64,000 bases of DNA from Diplolepis rosae (GCA_030998225.1 JAPYXD010000752.1:15516501-15580500); one strand, 5' to 3'. Counted from the stretch's first letter, positions 11,614-23,736 are shown. Program-made: numbers and translations. Notes: generated from the letters alone by a model not told the origin.

Positions 11614-12626
11614 ATAGGATAAACTTCAGAAAAGGACTTACCTTCGATTAATTTGAAATTTACTATACCCACGTATTTTGAAGCGCTGATTACGAATAAG
11701 ATGAAGAGAATACCCGGAAATTTCATTTTTAAAATCAAGACCAAAGAAAAAAGAAATTTCATTTTTGTGAACGAAAACTACCTTAAAGAAAATATGTACA
11801 GTAACTAATTCTAAAAAAGTCCGATAAAGTATGGGACTTTCTATGGTCCATCAGCTTTCCGAAAAATTATCGGAATAAAAACCTCAAGTTGAAGGCAGAT
11901 TTTAATGTTTTTTCTCGGACTGATGGCATCAACTATACACGACTCCGTGCATCAGTGTGCGATTTTTTATAAAAAACGTATCCTCATAAAAATACTGACT
12001 TTTCATAAAGTCATCTATACACAAATTTTATAAAGTTTGGTCTTTTAATAAGAAAAAAGTTCTTTATAAAAACAGAAAACTTTATAAAATTTTCATAAGG
12101 TTTACTATGTACAAAATTGGCACATTTATTCAGTTTTCATAAAATTACATTATTAATACTCACAATGCGTATAATTTTTTTTATAATGTTGACCTTATAA
12201 AAAAACACGTGATTTTATTAAGTCAATCTTACAAGAAACTAGATGCAAACTTTACAAATATTTTAAACAGTTCATATAAAGTAATTTTATGAAAACTTTA
12301 TAAAAATACCGATTTTCGATAAAGTCAACTATATAGAAATTTTACAAAGTTGAGAGTTTTTATAAAGAATCGCACCTTTATAAAAAGACAAAACTTTATA
12401 AAAGTTTTCCGAATTTAATAATATGATTTTGCTAATTGGTCTTTCCATTTAGTTATTAAATAAAGTCATATGGCAAAATCAAAGGTTTTGTTATGTAGAA
12501 TCTGCATTTAGAAAAACAAAATTGGTTTTTCACGGTTGGGAAACGATTTCGCCAATAAAAGCAGGGCTTTTCAAAGTAAAACTCGTAAGAAAATGGGTCA
12601 TCTCAATATGGGTCATGTAACTAATA
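11614..12626. repeat. Diverged repeats, no gene
   Basis: 11633-11720 matches part of the 340-bp satellite unit (GCGCTGATTACGAATAAGAT). Between about 11985 and 12415 a ~120-bp segment rich in CTTTATAAAA is repeated with heavy divergence. No exon seen. Confidence 0.55.
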
Positions 12627-13727
12627 ACACAGGTCAACATTTTATCTACTCTGGAACACCAGAAGCGGATTGGATATACAAAGGTTTTTGAGGTCGCTGA
12701 TTACGATGAGACCTCCATCACATCAGGTTCAACTTCATTTGAAGGTCAAATATAGAGAGATACATCAGAAAAATCTGATAAAATTCTTACATATGTGTTT
12801 GAGGTCACTGAGTTCGAATCCAAGGTCAGTTAGTCTTGATCGCGCCAAATTCAAGGTCATCTGAAGGTCAAATATAGAAAAATGCGTAAGAAAAATCTGA
12901 AAATTTCATACATATATTTTTGAGATCATTGAATTCGAATCCAAGGTCAGTTAGCATTAATCACGCCAAATTTAAGCTCATATTAAGGTTAAATATAGGA
13001 AAAACTGTTAGAAAAATCTGGGAAAATTCATATTTATTTTTTTATGGTCACTAAGTTCGACACCGAGATCAGTTAGCCTTGACTCTGCAAGGTTCAAGGT
13101 CCTTTTAAGGTCAAGTGTAAAAAAATGCATCAAAAAAATTTGAAAAATTCATACATATATTTTCGAGGTCACTGAGTCTGAAATCTAAGTCAGTGAGCCT
13201 TGATCATCCCGACAGTTCTTCCTTCTCTTTGATTTTATAATGACCTTGAGCCGGGCGTTATCAAGGCGCACTGACTTCGATTTCAGACTCAGTGACCTCA
13301 AAAATATATTTATGAATTTTTCAGATTTTTCTGACGCATTTTTTTACACTTGAGCTTAAAAGGACCTTGAACCTTGCAAAGTCAAGGCTAAATGATCTCG
13401 GTGTCGAACTTAGTGACCATAAAAAAATGAGCATGATTTTTCCCAAATTTTCCTAACAGTTTTTCCTATATTTGACCTTGATATGACCTTAAATTTGGCG
13501 TAATCAAGGCTAACTGACCTTGGATTCGAACTCAGTGACCTCAAACGCATAAGTAAGAATTTTTTCAGATTTTTCTGATGTTTCTCTCTATATTTGACCC
13601 TCAAATGACCTTAAAGCTGACTTGGTGGAGGTTAACTGACCCTCTCATCGTAATCAGCGACCTCAAAAACCTTTGTATATCCAATCCGTTTCTGGTGTTC
13701 CAGAGTAGATAAAATGTTGACCTGTGT
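12627..13727. mobile_element. 1.1-kb foldback element made of ~120-bp units
   Basis: Ends are ACACAGGTCAACATTTTATC at 12627 and its complement up to 13727; the arms meet near 13210. Each arm holds about four tandem units containing GAGGTCACTGAGTTCGAATC, CAAGGTCAGTTAG and GAAGGTCAAATATAG. Arms are collinear over their whole length. AGGTCA appears in every unit. No ORF of note. A non-autonomous foldback transposon is most likely. Confidence 0.85.
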
Positions 13728-13734
13728 AATCGAA

Positions 13735-13835
13735 GTACCGTTGCAATGATTTCACAGGTCAGCGGTCTACATTCTAGCTTACGGACCAGGAGTGCGCGAG
13801 TTCGAACCCAGCTTGGAGTAGAATTATTTTCAGAT
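13735..13835 (+). repeat. tRNA-like B-box segment
   Basis: GAGTTCGAACCCAGC resembles a T-arm with internal Pol III B box, preceded by CAGCGGTCTA that could be a decayed D-arm. No full tRNA fold. Probably another SINE relic, of a different type from 11084-11175. Confidence 0.4.
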
Positions 13836-14454
13836 TTCTTCAGCTTTACTACATAAATGTTTAAATTGCCTAATATAATTAACTAACACTGTTTCATAAT
13901 TGTGCATGATAATGAAAGTCTGGATAATTTCTTCTTTCACACAGGTTCTCAATGATAAGTAGAAAAATGAAGGTAGAAACGTGAAAAGAGAAGAAGGAAG
14001 AAGGAGAAAAAGTTTGATAAAAGGGAAAAGAAATTTTTGCTTTTTTTTGCATCGGAAAAAGTCCGATAAAAAAAGGAAAAATTCTGACAAATTTATATGA
14101 ACTTTTTAGTATTCCAATCACGGAAAAAAGTCCAATAAATTATAGTAAAAATTTCGGAACCAAAACAGTGATATTTTACCGTTTTAAAAAAGTCTTAACT
14201 AGACATTCGAGTAGGAAATTGTATGATGTTTTTTCGGAAGAAACCCCCAATTTTATAGCACAATTTCCGATGGTACGTAAAGTCCGATGAAAAATAGAAA
14301 AATGTTCAATAAGGATTTTCTGGGGTTAAAATGCCATAAATTATAGAAGAATTTCGCCTAAAAAAAAGAAGAAACTAAGATATATTTCTCTCAGTATAAT
14401 GGTATTGGGGCAAAAATGTCTGGAACAATAAAGATAGATATTTTTATCCGCTAC
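13836..14454. other. No gene; purine-rich repeats
   Basis: Variants of AAAAGTCCGATAAA recur near 14056, 14122 and 14278, and also at 11817. Overlapping minus ORFs arise from a purine-rich tract and have no domain. Confidence 0.45.
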
Positions 14455-14690
14455 AACTTTTGTAAGAAATAATTTTTTTCCAGATTAATATTTATCGACA
14501 TAAAATAAAAAAACTTGTTAAAAACATTTTTTTTTAGTTTTGACCATGAAAATAGAAATTGCGGGTATTTTTATCATCATATTCGTAATCAGCGCCTCAA
14601 AATATGTGAATATAGTAAGTTTCAAATTGATCGGAGGTGATTGCTTTTTGTAAGTTGTTGTAAGTGCCCCGTAAATTAATTCGAACAGTT
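14455..14690. repeat. Inverted fragment of the 340-bp satellite family
   Basis: Reverse complement of the unit around 7700-7900: contains TATCCGCTACAACTTTTGT, TTTATCGACATAAAAT and ATTCGTAATCAGCGCC. Confidence 0.8.
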
Positions 14691-15046
14691 TTAAGACCAT
14701 TGGTCAACCAGACAACGTGACACAATTCCTTTAAGCGTCCATGTAAGATAACTATTTTATTCCAAAAAATATCTTGTTGAAAATTTGGAAAATACAACAG
14801 ATGACGATAAAGATCGTCTGTTATTTTCATTTGAGTGAAAATTTTTTACAGTTAACTGTAATTGTCAATAAGCCTTTCAATTTATTTTTAAATTGTCACT
14901 TAAAAGAAGTTAACAGACGATCTTTATCATCTTCTTTTGTACTTTCCAAATTTTGAGAAAGATATTTTGTGAAATAAAAAAGTTATTTTACATGAGCGAA
15001 TAAATGTATAGTTTAGTCACGTGATATGATTGATCCATGGCCTTAA
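14691..15046. mobile_element. Complete TTAA-bounded MITE (family A)
   Basis: 356 bp from TTAAGACCATTGGTCA to GATCCATGGCCTTAA. The arms are complementary for over 100 bp, including AAAGATCGTCTGTTA near the loop. The flanking TTAA on both sides fits duplication of a TTAA target, as in piggyBac or Sola3; no transposase is encoded. Confidence 0.75.
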
Positions 15047-17203
15047 ATAAAATTTGTATTGAATTATAGTGCTGGGTTTTCCCTATAGTAAAGATAACCT
15101 GTAGCTCCTTAGCTTAAGGATAATAAAATACAGGTGTGTATCTAGGTGTAGAAAAATATTTTGCTATAATCTTTGATAAAGTTTCAGTAGTTGTTCTGAA
15201 ATTCAATTTTTTTACCTCTGAAAATTCTTACTATGTTGCATTTTTTTTGCATTTTAAAAATTGTATTTTAAAAATATCGAAACCTATAGAAGACGGTAAT
15301 AGATTGTCAAAAATCTTTAAAGGAATAATAGTTCGACAGAAAGTCAGAATAATCAATTTTAATTTTTTTTTTAATGAAACCAACTCGCTTTTTAGATGGT
15401 GTGAAAAATGTTGTCACAAAAACAAATAAATTATCAAAGGTTTTAATCGAATGATAATTATAGATTAATTCACGCTGAATTTTGTATTTCGGAAATCGTA
15501 AAAATTTATAAATCTCTTCAACACAAATAATTTTTCTCGTTAATTTTCTTGCGCACCGCATAGTTTGGCCGAAAAGGGGGATTTTTAATTTTTTAAGATA
15601 TTTCTTTCAATACAAATAAAAAATTCACATTTCATTAAAAAATATTTTAATTAAAATTTTAAAACTTGGAATAAATCAAAAATCAATTTTCATCTTCTAT
15701 TTAAACTATGGGAGATTTAAAAAAAACGTTAGAATGCAAAAAATTAATCCTCTTTTTGACTAAAATATACAAAGTGCAAAAAAATCTTAAGAAATTTGTT
15801 TCCTCGAAAATTTTTTTGAAAGAAAGAAAAAGCGACCAAACTTGGACCAAAAAATATTTCTTAAAATAAGCGATTAAAAAACAAACAAAAAAACTTTAAT
15901 GATTCTGTTTTTTTTTTCCCTGTGTAACGCCATTCGATGAAAAAACGACAATTTTGGTTATTCCCAATTTTTACTTCGAAGGGTCGAATAACTTTGAGAA
16001 AATTGAATTCACACCTAGAGCATTATAAAATTTACTTGTATTATAGTCTTAAATCACGAGGAATAAATTATAATAAATTATAATATTGACTATACAAAGT
16101 ATTTAAAAAAAAATTTGAATAGTTGAAAAAATCCAAAATGGCGGCGCTACAGCTTCTCAAAGTCCTTGTAATTGACTAAAATCAATGAAACAAATTTTTT
16201 TTATTAAAGTTAGTCCTTCCGCTTCGAACGAACCTAAATATAGAAAAAAATAATAATTCGAAATTTGGGGACATTTAAAAAAATGACTTCTTAGGGGCCT
16301 TTAGAAACTTTCTCTTGGGTTTAAAACTTTGGGGATACATTCTTGAGATAGTAAATGAATTTTTGAAGCAATAAAAAAAAAATGCAAAAAAATTTTATTT
16401 CACATGAGGCTTCCCCCTTAATTAAATCTCTGAGCGTCGCGTCTGATGAGAATGTACCCGCGCTTTCGCGAAAGAGGCCATGTAGATTTTTAATTTTTAC
16501 TTCATATAAAAGTTATATTAATGATAAATCTGGAAAATGTAAAGTAACATTTTCGTAATTTTTCACAAGCAGTTTTATAAAATAAAATGTATATTTTTAC
16601 TACTCATTTCTTTGTGAATATAATATTATTTGATGTTTAATATTTGAAGAAAGCTTAAAAGAATTTGAAAAGATTTTAAGAACATAAGGATTCTTGTTAT
16701 TACTACGCCCCTAAGAAACACCTTTAGCTGATATATTGAGTGTCTATAGTCATAATTTGCAGATTAGGGTACTCGAAAAATGACAGTTTGCTGCTACAAC
16801 TTGAGAGCTTGAGCGGTATGGTCGTAGATACAATAGAACTGAAGTTATAAGGAATTATGATGGCGACACCCTTTTGTTGGGTCTTTAATTGCTTTCAGAG
16901 AATAACTACCTGATTATACCTAAATCTTATGGCTGTAGGATTTACGAAATTTGCGATCGTCTAAAATAAACTTTTTTCCCATTAAAGCCCAATACCATTA
17001 GCAAATACAAAAAGAGATTATGTAATAGTTAATACTTGCTATATTCTATATTATTTTAGGTCAGTGTTTGTAAATGGTTAATCGTTTACAATTTTTTTTA
17101 AATATGTTTTAATAGTTTCTACATTTCTGATGAATAAATACAAATTTTATTCTATCGTATGCTTATTTATTGAACAAATAATACCAAAAAATTACAATGT
17201 ATT
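15047..17203. other. AT-rich stretch, no gene or clear repeat
   Basis: Short ORFs at 15136-15429 and 15307-15561 lack domains. A small GC-richer spot near 16430-16490 has no recognised feature. Confidence 0.45.
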
Positions 17204-17214
17204 ACGATTGAGGC

Positions 17215-17303
17215 GCTTAGCGCAAAGGAAGACAAATCTTCTTCAGCGGTAAAGCGAAACAAAATAAAGTTGGAGCAAAAGAGAGACAAGTTTTCTTCAG
17301 CGG
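17215..17303. repeat. Left arm of 54-bp-unit inverted repeat
   Basis: Contains GAGGCGCTTAGCGCAAAGGA, GCGGTAAAGCGAAACAAAAT and AAAGTTGGAGCAAAAGAGAG. The reverse complement occurs at 22070-22335 and 26035-26145, so this may be one end of a ~5.1-kb foldback into which other elements inserted. Confidence 0.7.
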
Positions 17304-18028
17304 TTAAGGGGGTCGTCTACCTTCGAGCCGAGAATTTTAGCCTATTTTTGGGAATGAATTGCAAAAACACTACTAAAGATATTCACGCCAGTTAAAATTT
17401 TTTTTATTACTACATGTTTTTTTTCGAAAAAATCTATTTTTCACTTGATAATAAATGCATCCGCGACCTTGGAACGTCCTTGACCTCAACGCTGCAGAAA
17501 TGTCATTAAGAACTTTGTGTTAAGACTTTGGCCATTTAAATTGTCTGAAACCAATAAAATGAAATATGTCTGTAATCTGTGTTACATTGGCTATGTTTTC
17601 CCAGAGCCGATTTTTTCTATTGTGAAATGTGTTTATATTACGCAATAAAATTGTTCTTGAAAAACTTCGATTTTTGACCTGTTTTTTGACCTATTAGAGC
17701 CTGTTAAAATTCAACAAAGTAAAAATAAATAAATAATAATAAATAAATAAATAATAGAAAAAAAATTTGATCAAATTCTATCAATATTTCTAGAAGAAGT
17801 CATACCACAAAGTTTGAAAAGTGCAACTTTTGGGAAATCACGTTTCAAAATAAATGACAGTGCTCGAAAAGCGCGTGGGTGGCAATCTTTCCGGTTGCAT
17901 ATACCTATGTAAGAAAGCGTATTTAAAAAAATCCCTCATATGGCATGTTCCTTATAACATTTATATTCAAAATATGCAAAAAAAAAAAAACGATTTTTCC
18001 AAACCGCGAAGGTAGACGACCCCCTTAA
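17304..18028. mobile_element. TTAA-bounded element (family C)
   Basis: 725 bp. The left end TTAAGGGGGTCGTCTACC is exactly complementary to the right end GGTAGACGACCCCCTTAA, and pairing continues a few bases inward. It interrupts the 54-bp-unit arm. No transposase ORF. Confidence 0.85.
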
Positions 18029-19190
18029 GGGGGTGTTCTCGTGGATTGGCCGTATTTCGAAGCGTTTTTTGGAATTTTACTGTGAGAAAACTATAATTAA
18101 TTTTTTAATGCGGTTTCTTTTAAAAGTTTTATTAACCCTTAGACTACAAAATTCAGAAAACTTGTATGAAAAAATTTGCACGATTTGGCCACTGCACCCT
18201 TGCGAACATAGGCCTTCCAAAAAAAGTTGGTTGATGGTTCCCACCAAATCTCAAAAATGGCTGGTCTGAAACACAAGAGTAAATGTTTTTCTTAATCTAT
18301 GGTAGTGTAGTTATCGTCTGATGGAGGCTTTTTTTTATCATAACAATTTTCAAAATGGCGGGCTATAGAAAAAAAATCGTTTTTTTTTCATCTTTCAAAA
18401 TTCATTAAACATTTGTTATAAACAATAGGGGAAAAACGTCCGTCAGACGATAGCGAGTACATTTCCACACATTTAAAAAAAAAGTTTATTAAAATCCGTC
18501 TACTAGTTTCTTAGAAATCGTGGGAACCAGTTTGGAAAAAGTAGTTTTGAGAAAAACCTGTTTAAAGTTTCCAATGAAAAAAAGCGACAGATTGAGTTTA
18601 ACTTTCTTGACGTGATTGCCATAGTAAAACAAGTCGTACACCTTTGAATCGTTCTTAGATCCCTAATCTTTGAAAAAATGAAAAAAAAAATCGATTTTTT
18701 TTTGTTTTAATCGATGGATCTATTATCAGAGAATATTGTCGCGAAATTTTACAGTCCATATCGGAATAGTTTTGATGGTAGAGTTCCGAGCAGTGGCTTG
18801 CGCGGAGCGAGCGGAAGGTTTTTTTCACCGTCTGAAAATTTTAAAGCGCGTTTTCTCAAAACCACATTTTTCAAAATTGCGTGCATGATTAAAGGAGAAC
18901 CAATTAAGCTATTATTATAAACTTTTTTTTTATTTGTAGGTAATTAAAATGCGCATATAGTGAACCTTTAGTTTTCATGATACAGTATTTATTTTCATTA
19001 TAAATAACGCATTTTAAACAAAAAAAACGGTGAAAAATTTGATTTTTCTGGAAAGTAACTCAAAAGATCGATAAAAAATTTTTTTTACAATTTTTTAGGT
19101 TCACTATAAGCGGAAGATCCTTCTGAATAAAAAAAAACAAATATATATGTGTTTCAGCTAAAAACTTTGGACAATATCATGCACGCAAAA
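18025..19190. mobile_element. Left end of another TTAA element, then unassigned DNA
   Basis: TTAAGGGGGTGTTCTCGTGG starts on the same TTAA that ends the previous element. No complementary right end was found. A complementary pair ATCGTCTGA (18313) / TCAGACGAT (18433) suggests a small nested hairpin. No gene. Confidence 0.4.
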
Positions 19191-19194
19191 TTAT

Positions 19195-19310
19195 GCTTCG
19201 CGCTCCGTAATACTCGATCGTCGCGCTTCGCGCTCCGGAATTTTTTGAACGTCGCGCTTCGCGCTCCGTTCTTTCTGGACCTCGCGCTTCGCGCTCGGTC
19301 TTGTGCTCTT
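19195..19310. repeat. 30-bp tandem repeat, four units
   Basis: GCTTCGCGCTC occurs at 19195, 19225, 19256 and 19286, spaced 30, 31 and 30 bp, and once more near 19505. CpG-rich and purine/pyrimidine alternating, quite unlike its AT-rich surroundings. Confidence 0.9.
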
Positions 19311-19619
19311 CGCATACATTTAAGTTTATTTCTTATATTTTGATACTGAAGCTCAAACCAATTTTATAATAATATTACAGATGATGTGAATTACACATTT
19401 TCTCAAAGTCACTGAATTTCTTTTTGAATTTAAGTGAAACAGGAAATTCAATTTACTTAAGGCTCTATCGGCCTTAAGGAACACATTCTCATCATGACAC
19501 TCGCGCTTCGCGCTCGATTTTCTGTATACATTTCAGTATAACTTTTTAATAAATTACATGATTAAAAGAATTTACTTTCTTCCACATATCTAAAAAGGAA
19601 AAACAATCGTAGACTTTAT

Positions 19620-20240
19620 TTAAGGAAACGATTTTGCAGAACAACGCTTATTTCGTATCTCACATATTTTGGTGAAAAAAATCGAATTTTTTCAATATTA
19701 AAAATCAAAACATAAAATATACATCCTGTCCCGAAATTTCTTTATCAGAATTTGTAGACCTCATTTAGGCAAACAATTTCCCATCTAAATGTTTTTTTTG
19801 TATCTCACATATTTTGTCTAAAAAATGGAATTTTTTCATTTTTATCGTATTTTTTGGAATTGAAACGAAAAATATATCTTTTATCAGAAACTGTGTCAGA
19901 CAAAATTTGTAGATCTTTTTGAAACGAACAACTTTGTATTCTTACGTTTTTTTCGTATTTCCAATATTATTGTTTAAAAATTGAATTTTGGATTTTCAAT
20001 AGTTTTTTTTTTTAATTAAAAAGAAAAATATGCATCTTATGAAAAAATGTTATAATTCAAATTTGTAGGACTTTATGTAGAAAATAATATTGTATCATAA
20101 CGTTTTTTCGTATCTCGTATAATTTAACTGGAAAATGGAATTTTGATATTGACTTTTTTCGAATTTGAATATGCTGTAACATTTCTAATTTTGATTTAAT
20201 CAAAAAATGTTATGAGGATAATTTGTAGAGATTTATGAGC
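19620..20240. repeat. ~157-bp degenerate tandem repeat, four units
   Basis: AATTTGTAG recurs at 19749, 19904, 20060 and 20220 (spacings 155, 156, 160). Each unit also has a TTTCGTATCTC or close variant and a TATATCTT/TGCATCTT segment. Confidence 0.75.
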
Positions 20241-20439
20241 ACTATCAAAAACCAGGATTGGAATTTTTGATTTTTTCAAAAAATTATTTTCAAAAACACA
20301 AAAGTAGTGCTCCATCCCTCAATTTTGATTGGATGTGGCTGGTTAACGAACTTGTCCTTACTTTTTCGGCTCCGATAAAGTGTACCAAAGCTCAATTCAA
20401 TCTGATAATTCTATCGAGATTTATGCCGCACACGACCTA

Positions 20440-20485
20440 CAAACAGACTGACAGACAGACTGACAGACAGACAGACACTTTCGTA
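20440..20485. repeat. GACA microsatellite
   Basis: Imperfect (CAGACTGA/CAGACAGA) run ending the 157-bp repeat region and followed by GACTCAGGGGGTCTC, a combination that looks like the tail of a larger dispersed element. Confidence 0.7.
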
Positions 20486-20822
20486 AAAACCATTTTTTCT
20501 GACTCAGGGGGTCTCAAAACGTAAAGATTTGATGAAAATTTCGAAAGTCATTTTTCACATAAAACCAATACCTTCTCATCCACGATGAGAATGTAAAAAG
20601 AGAAATTATCGAGATCGATAACCTTTAAAGCCAACGAAACACATGGAAATCGAATTCCAAGAACCGCAGAAATCGTTTTTCTCGCGTCCATAGACATAAA
20701 ACTCGAAGTTTACTTGTTGTTTGTTAACATTGTGCAGATGACGCTTTCTGACACAGCTTTACGCGATTTATAATTTATCTGATTTTGACATTTGACCATA
20801 ATGATGTAAAAAGTTCATAGTA

Positions 20823-21579
20823 AAGGGTTTCCCAATAAGGGTGATATGTTTTGAAATTGAAAAAAAACACTGAATATTCATTCGGAATTGATCGAAATCT
20901 TTTTTATTATATTGGATATTCTATGCCATTTATGATTTAAACAATATATCGGCCAAATGTCCCCCGAGACTTGAGCCAAAAATGCGCCTCATCAGAAAAG
21001 ATGATTTTTTTATGAAAATTGGGATCATTTTCAATTGATTCCAGAGCCCAATCCGCGAACTCCCGACGCAAACGATGGTCATTAGGCTTCAGTTCTTGGG
21101 CCAGAATCATCTTATAGGGATGCAGGCCAAGATCCAATCGCAAAATACGCCAGGTAGTCATCCTGGACAGGCCCAATTCCTGAGATCGGCGTGGCACGGA
21201 CAATTCACGGTTTTCCTCGATACTGGCCTGTACGGCGGCTATATTCTGTGTAGAACGTGCGGTACGCATACGATTTTTAGGCTTAGTATCCAATAGAGTA
21301 AATTTACTCTCCAACTTATCGATTATTCGACGAATTGAGAGCGCGGATGGAGCAGAATGACGACCATATTTTGCACGATATGCTCTTTGAACACCGACAA
21401 AACTTCTCGAATTTTGATAAAATAATTGGACAATTTCCAAACGTTGTGGAAGCGTGAAACTACTCATGATTAAATGGCAAACCTTACTGATGACAACTGA
21501 CAGCAGACGTCAAAAATTTCAGTTCAAATGAGCCCGATAGGGACATTCAAAATCATATCACCCCTATTGGGAAACCCTT
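20823..21579 (-). mobile_element. Internally deleted Tc1/mariner-type element
   Basis: Inverted ends AAGGGTTTCCCAATA (left) and its complement (right) are flanked by TA at 20821-20822 and 21580-21581, the expected target duplication. Length is 757 bp, versus 1304 bp for the related copy at 58413-59716. The sequence after the first catalytic motif is gone. Confidence 0.9.
20937..21467 (-). pseudogene. Truncated Tc1/mariner transposase (N-terminal part)
   Basis: 176 codons from an ATG. Residues 1-100 or so form the paired helix-turn-helix DNA-binding region (QRLEIVQLFYQNSRSF, then VPRRSQELGLSR). The ORF continues to IIFSDEAHFWL, which contains the first catalytic Asp. It then runs into 11 unrelated codons and a stop, so the second and third catalytic acids are missing. 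It could still bind its ends but cannot catalyse transposition. Confidence 0.88.
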
Positions 21580-21899
21580 TATGACTTGAAAATATGTACT
21601 CGGGGGTTTCTAGGATCACTGATCACGAATTTAAAGTTATTATTGAAAAATTATATTGTTTAAACAATTTGTTTAAACAAACTATGTCTCCGTTCAACTT
21701 TTATCCAAGCTGCAACCGAACTTATTTTTTTGAAAACTAAACACCTAGTTATCGAAAATAAAAAAAACAGCAAGTGAACTTCGAGTTTTATGTCTATGGA
21801 CGCGAGAAAAACGATTTCTGCGGTTCTTGAAATTCGATTTCCATGTGTTTCGTTGGTTTTAAAAGTGATCGATTTCGATAATTTCACTTTTTTTTCAAT

Positions 21900-22069
21900 A
21901 AAATTGTTAATAACAATGAAGGCTTACGTTTTATCGAAAAATTAGGGTGAGATTCTCAAAAAAGATGAAATTTGACTTCAGAAAAACCTTGTCTGGATTT
22001 TTTATAAACTTTCTACATAATTTTTTTTATGGCCGGAAAGTTTGCAGGAAAAAACGTCCGTTCAGGCGT
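21900..22069. other. Spacer with TTAA-element-like motif
   Basis: GAAAAAACGTCCGTTCAGGCG near 22047 resembles GGAAAAACGTCCGTCAGACG near 18430. Nothing coding. Confidence 0.35.
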
Positions 22070-22335
22070 TAATGGGTTAAGCGAAACAAAATGAAGTTGG
22101 AGGAAAAGAGCGACTCGGTTGTCCTACTTTAATGTTGAAGCAAAACGAGACAACCGACTAACTTTTTTCCTCCAACTTTATTTTGTTTCGCTCTACCGCT
22201 AAAAAAGATTTGTCTCTCTTTTGCTCTAACTTTATTTTGTTTCGCTTTAACGCTGAACAAGATTTGTCTTCCTTTTGCTACAACCGTTTTTATGATTCAC
22301 TTTTCTTTTGCTCTAAGCGCCTCAATTGCATTGAT
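22070..22335. repeat. Right arm of 54-bp-unit inverted repeat
   Basis: TTTATTTTGTTTCGCT recurs at 54-bp spacing (22186, 22240) and the arm ends TTTTGCTCTAAGCGCCTC, the complement of the start of 17215-17303. An internal hairpin (GACAACCGA with its complement) is present near 22115-22165. Confidence 0.75.
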
Positions 22336-22635
22336 GTAAAATGTTTGAAATATTATGGTCAAATTTGTTTTTTAAACTTATGTTGTTTGAAACTTTGGTA
22401 CACATAATCAGGGTCCAAAAAGAAAATACAAAATTTTTAGCCAGACTTATCTGATTAGAAGTCAAAAAATTAGACCATTTTAAAAATTTTTGGAAACTGC
22501 TTTTTGAAGATTCACAAAATTTAATCTCAAATGCCTTTTGTAAATTATCAAATTATCCATTCTTGGATGTTTATTTTGATACCCGAGAAAAGCGAGGGCA
22601 ATAGTCATACGAGTAAAATAAATGTTTTTCCTACG

Positions 22636-23600
22636 TTGAACACTGAGGTCAAAAAATGAATTTGGTTGCCTCGCTGGGGGCAATAAAATGCTTTTTATGA
22701 CCCGCTAGTAGAAATAGCATATTTTGCAATTAGGAAAAAAAACTTGAGTAAAATTAATGTTTTTTCCGTGTCACACTCGATTTTTTAAAATAAAACCCAC
22801 TTTATGACCCGCTAGTAGAAAAATATATTTTTTCACTTGTAAATTACAAGCAGGTATTTTTATCTCAACTGAAAGGTTTCACTTTATTTCCTCGCTTTCT
22901 AATAAGAAAACACTGTAGCTTAATCTTTTATCATGATAAAATTTATATCTTTACACAGGTGTCCAGATCTGACACAATTAAAGTTTTAAAATATCTATCG
23001 ACATGATTCATAAAACACAGGTGTTTGATTAGATCCACACTGGCTTAATAAATATGAAATCTTGCGAAAAAAAATCAGTATGCCTCTTAAACTAAATGAA
23101 AGATATTGATATCCTGAAAAATTGATCGTATTAAAAACATGGCTCACCTTGCAATTTGTAAGTCTATTATATGATTAATAAAGTGTACATAATAATTTTT
23201 TAAATTCCATTCATTTTGGCTTAATATGTAAACAATAGCCACATAAAATAACTCATAAAATGCCCAATCAAACTGCTTTAAAATTAATCCATTCTTCAAG
23301 AAAGATGTGAACTCACTTGAAGTATCAATGTTATAAATATAAGTGAAAGACTTTACCAACTTCAATGAAAGCTACATAAAATTACAAGTGCTTGGATTCT
23401 CATTTACATGTGCTTGAAATCTCAATTCCATGTATTGCCATTTTTTTAAAAAGTAACTAAAAAACTCCACTCACATGAAAAGTTTGTAAAATGTCTTTTT
23501 ATACTTGTGGGTCATAAAGTGGATTTCATTACCCCGTGCGGGGCACATCCACTTTATGACCCCCTAGTAGAAAAAAAACCGTGTGCGACACGAAAAACAG
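22636..23600. mobile_element. Repeats with ACTTTATGACCCGCTAGTAG motif
   Basis: TTTATGACCCGCTAGTAGAAA occurs near 22695 and 22803, a near copy near 23556, and GGTCATAAAGTGGATTTC in reverse near 23513. A further copy lies at 46880-46985. The arrangement suggests a foldback of about 0.9 kb or several solo ends; exact borders are unclear. Confidence 0.55.
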
Positions 23601-23656
23601 TTTGACAATTTTATCTTGAAAAATAAAATAAATGAAGTTGAGGAATGGTTTTTGAA

Positions 23657-23727
23657 ATTATATTATTATTATTATTATTATTATTACTATTCATATTCTG
23701 GATATTATTATTATTATTATATTATAT
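23657..23727. repeat. ATT microsatellite
   Basis: Two (ATT)n runs separated by ACTATTCATATTCTGG, ending a few bases before the TTAA element at 23737. Confidence 0.9.
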
Positions 23728-23736
23728 AGCCGTTTT

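Larger units (their letters stand above)
20601..21895. repeat. Inverted repeat flanking the Tc1/mariner copy
   Basis: 20601-20721 is the reverse complement of 21772-21895, sharing TCTCGCGTCCATAGACATAA and CGAAACACATGGAAATCGA. The transposon at 20823-21579 lies between the arms, i.e. in the loop of an older palindrome. Confidence 0.8.

Noticed and set aside
16438..16480. CTGATGAG ... GCGAAAG resembling a hammerhead ribozyme
   Set aside because: The bases between form no stem II adjoining the core; only a CGCG/CGCG pair is present at one side.
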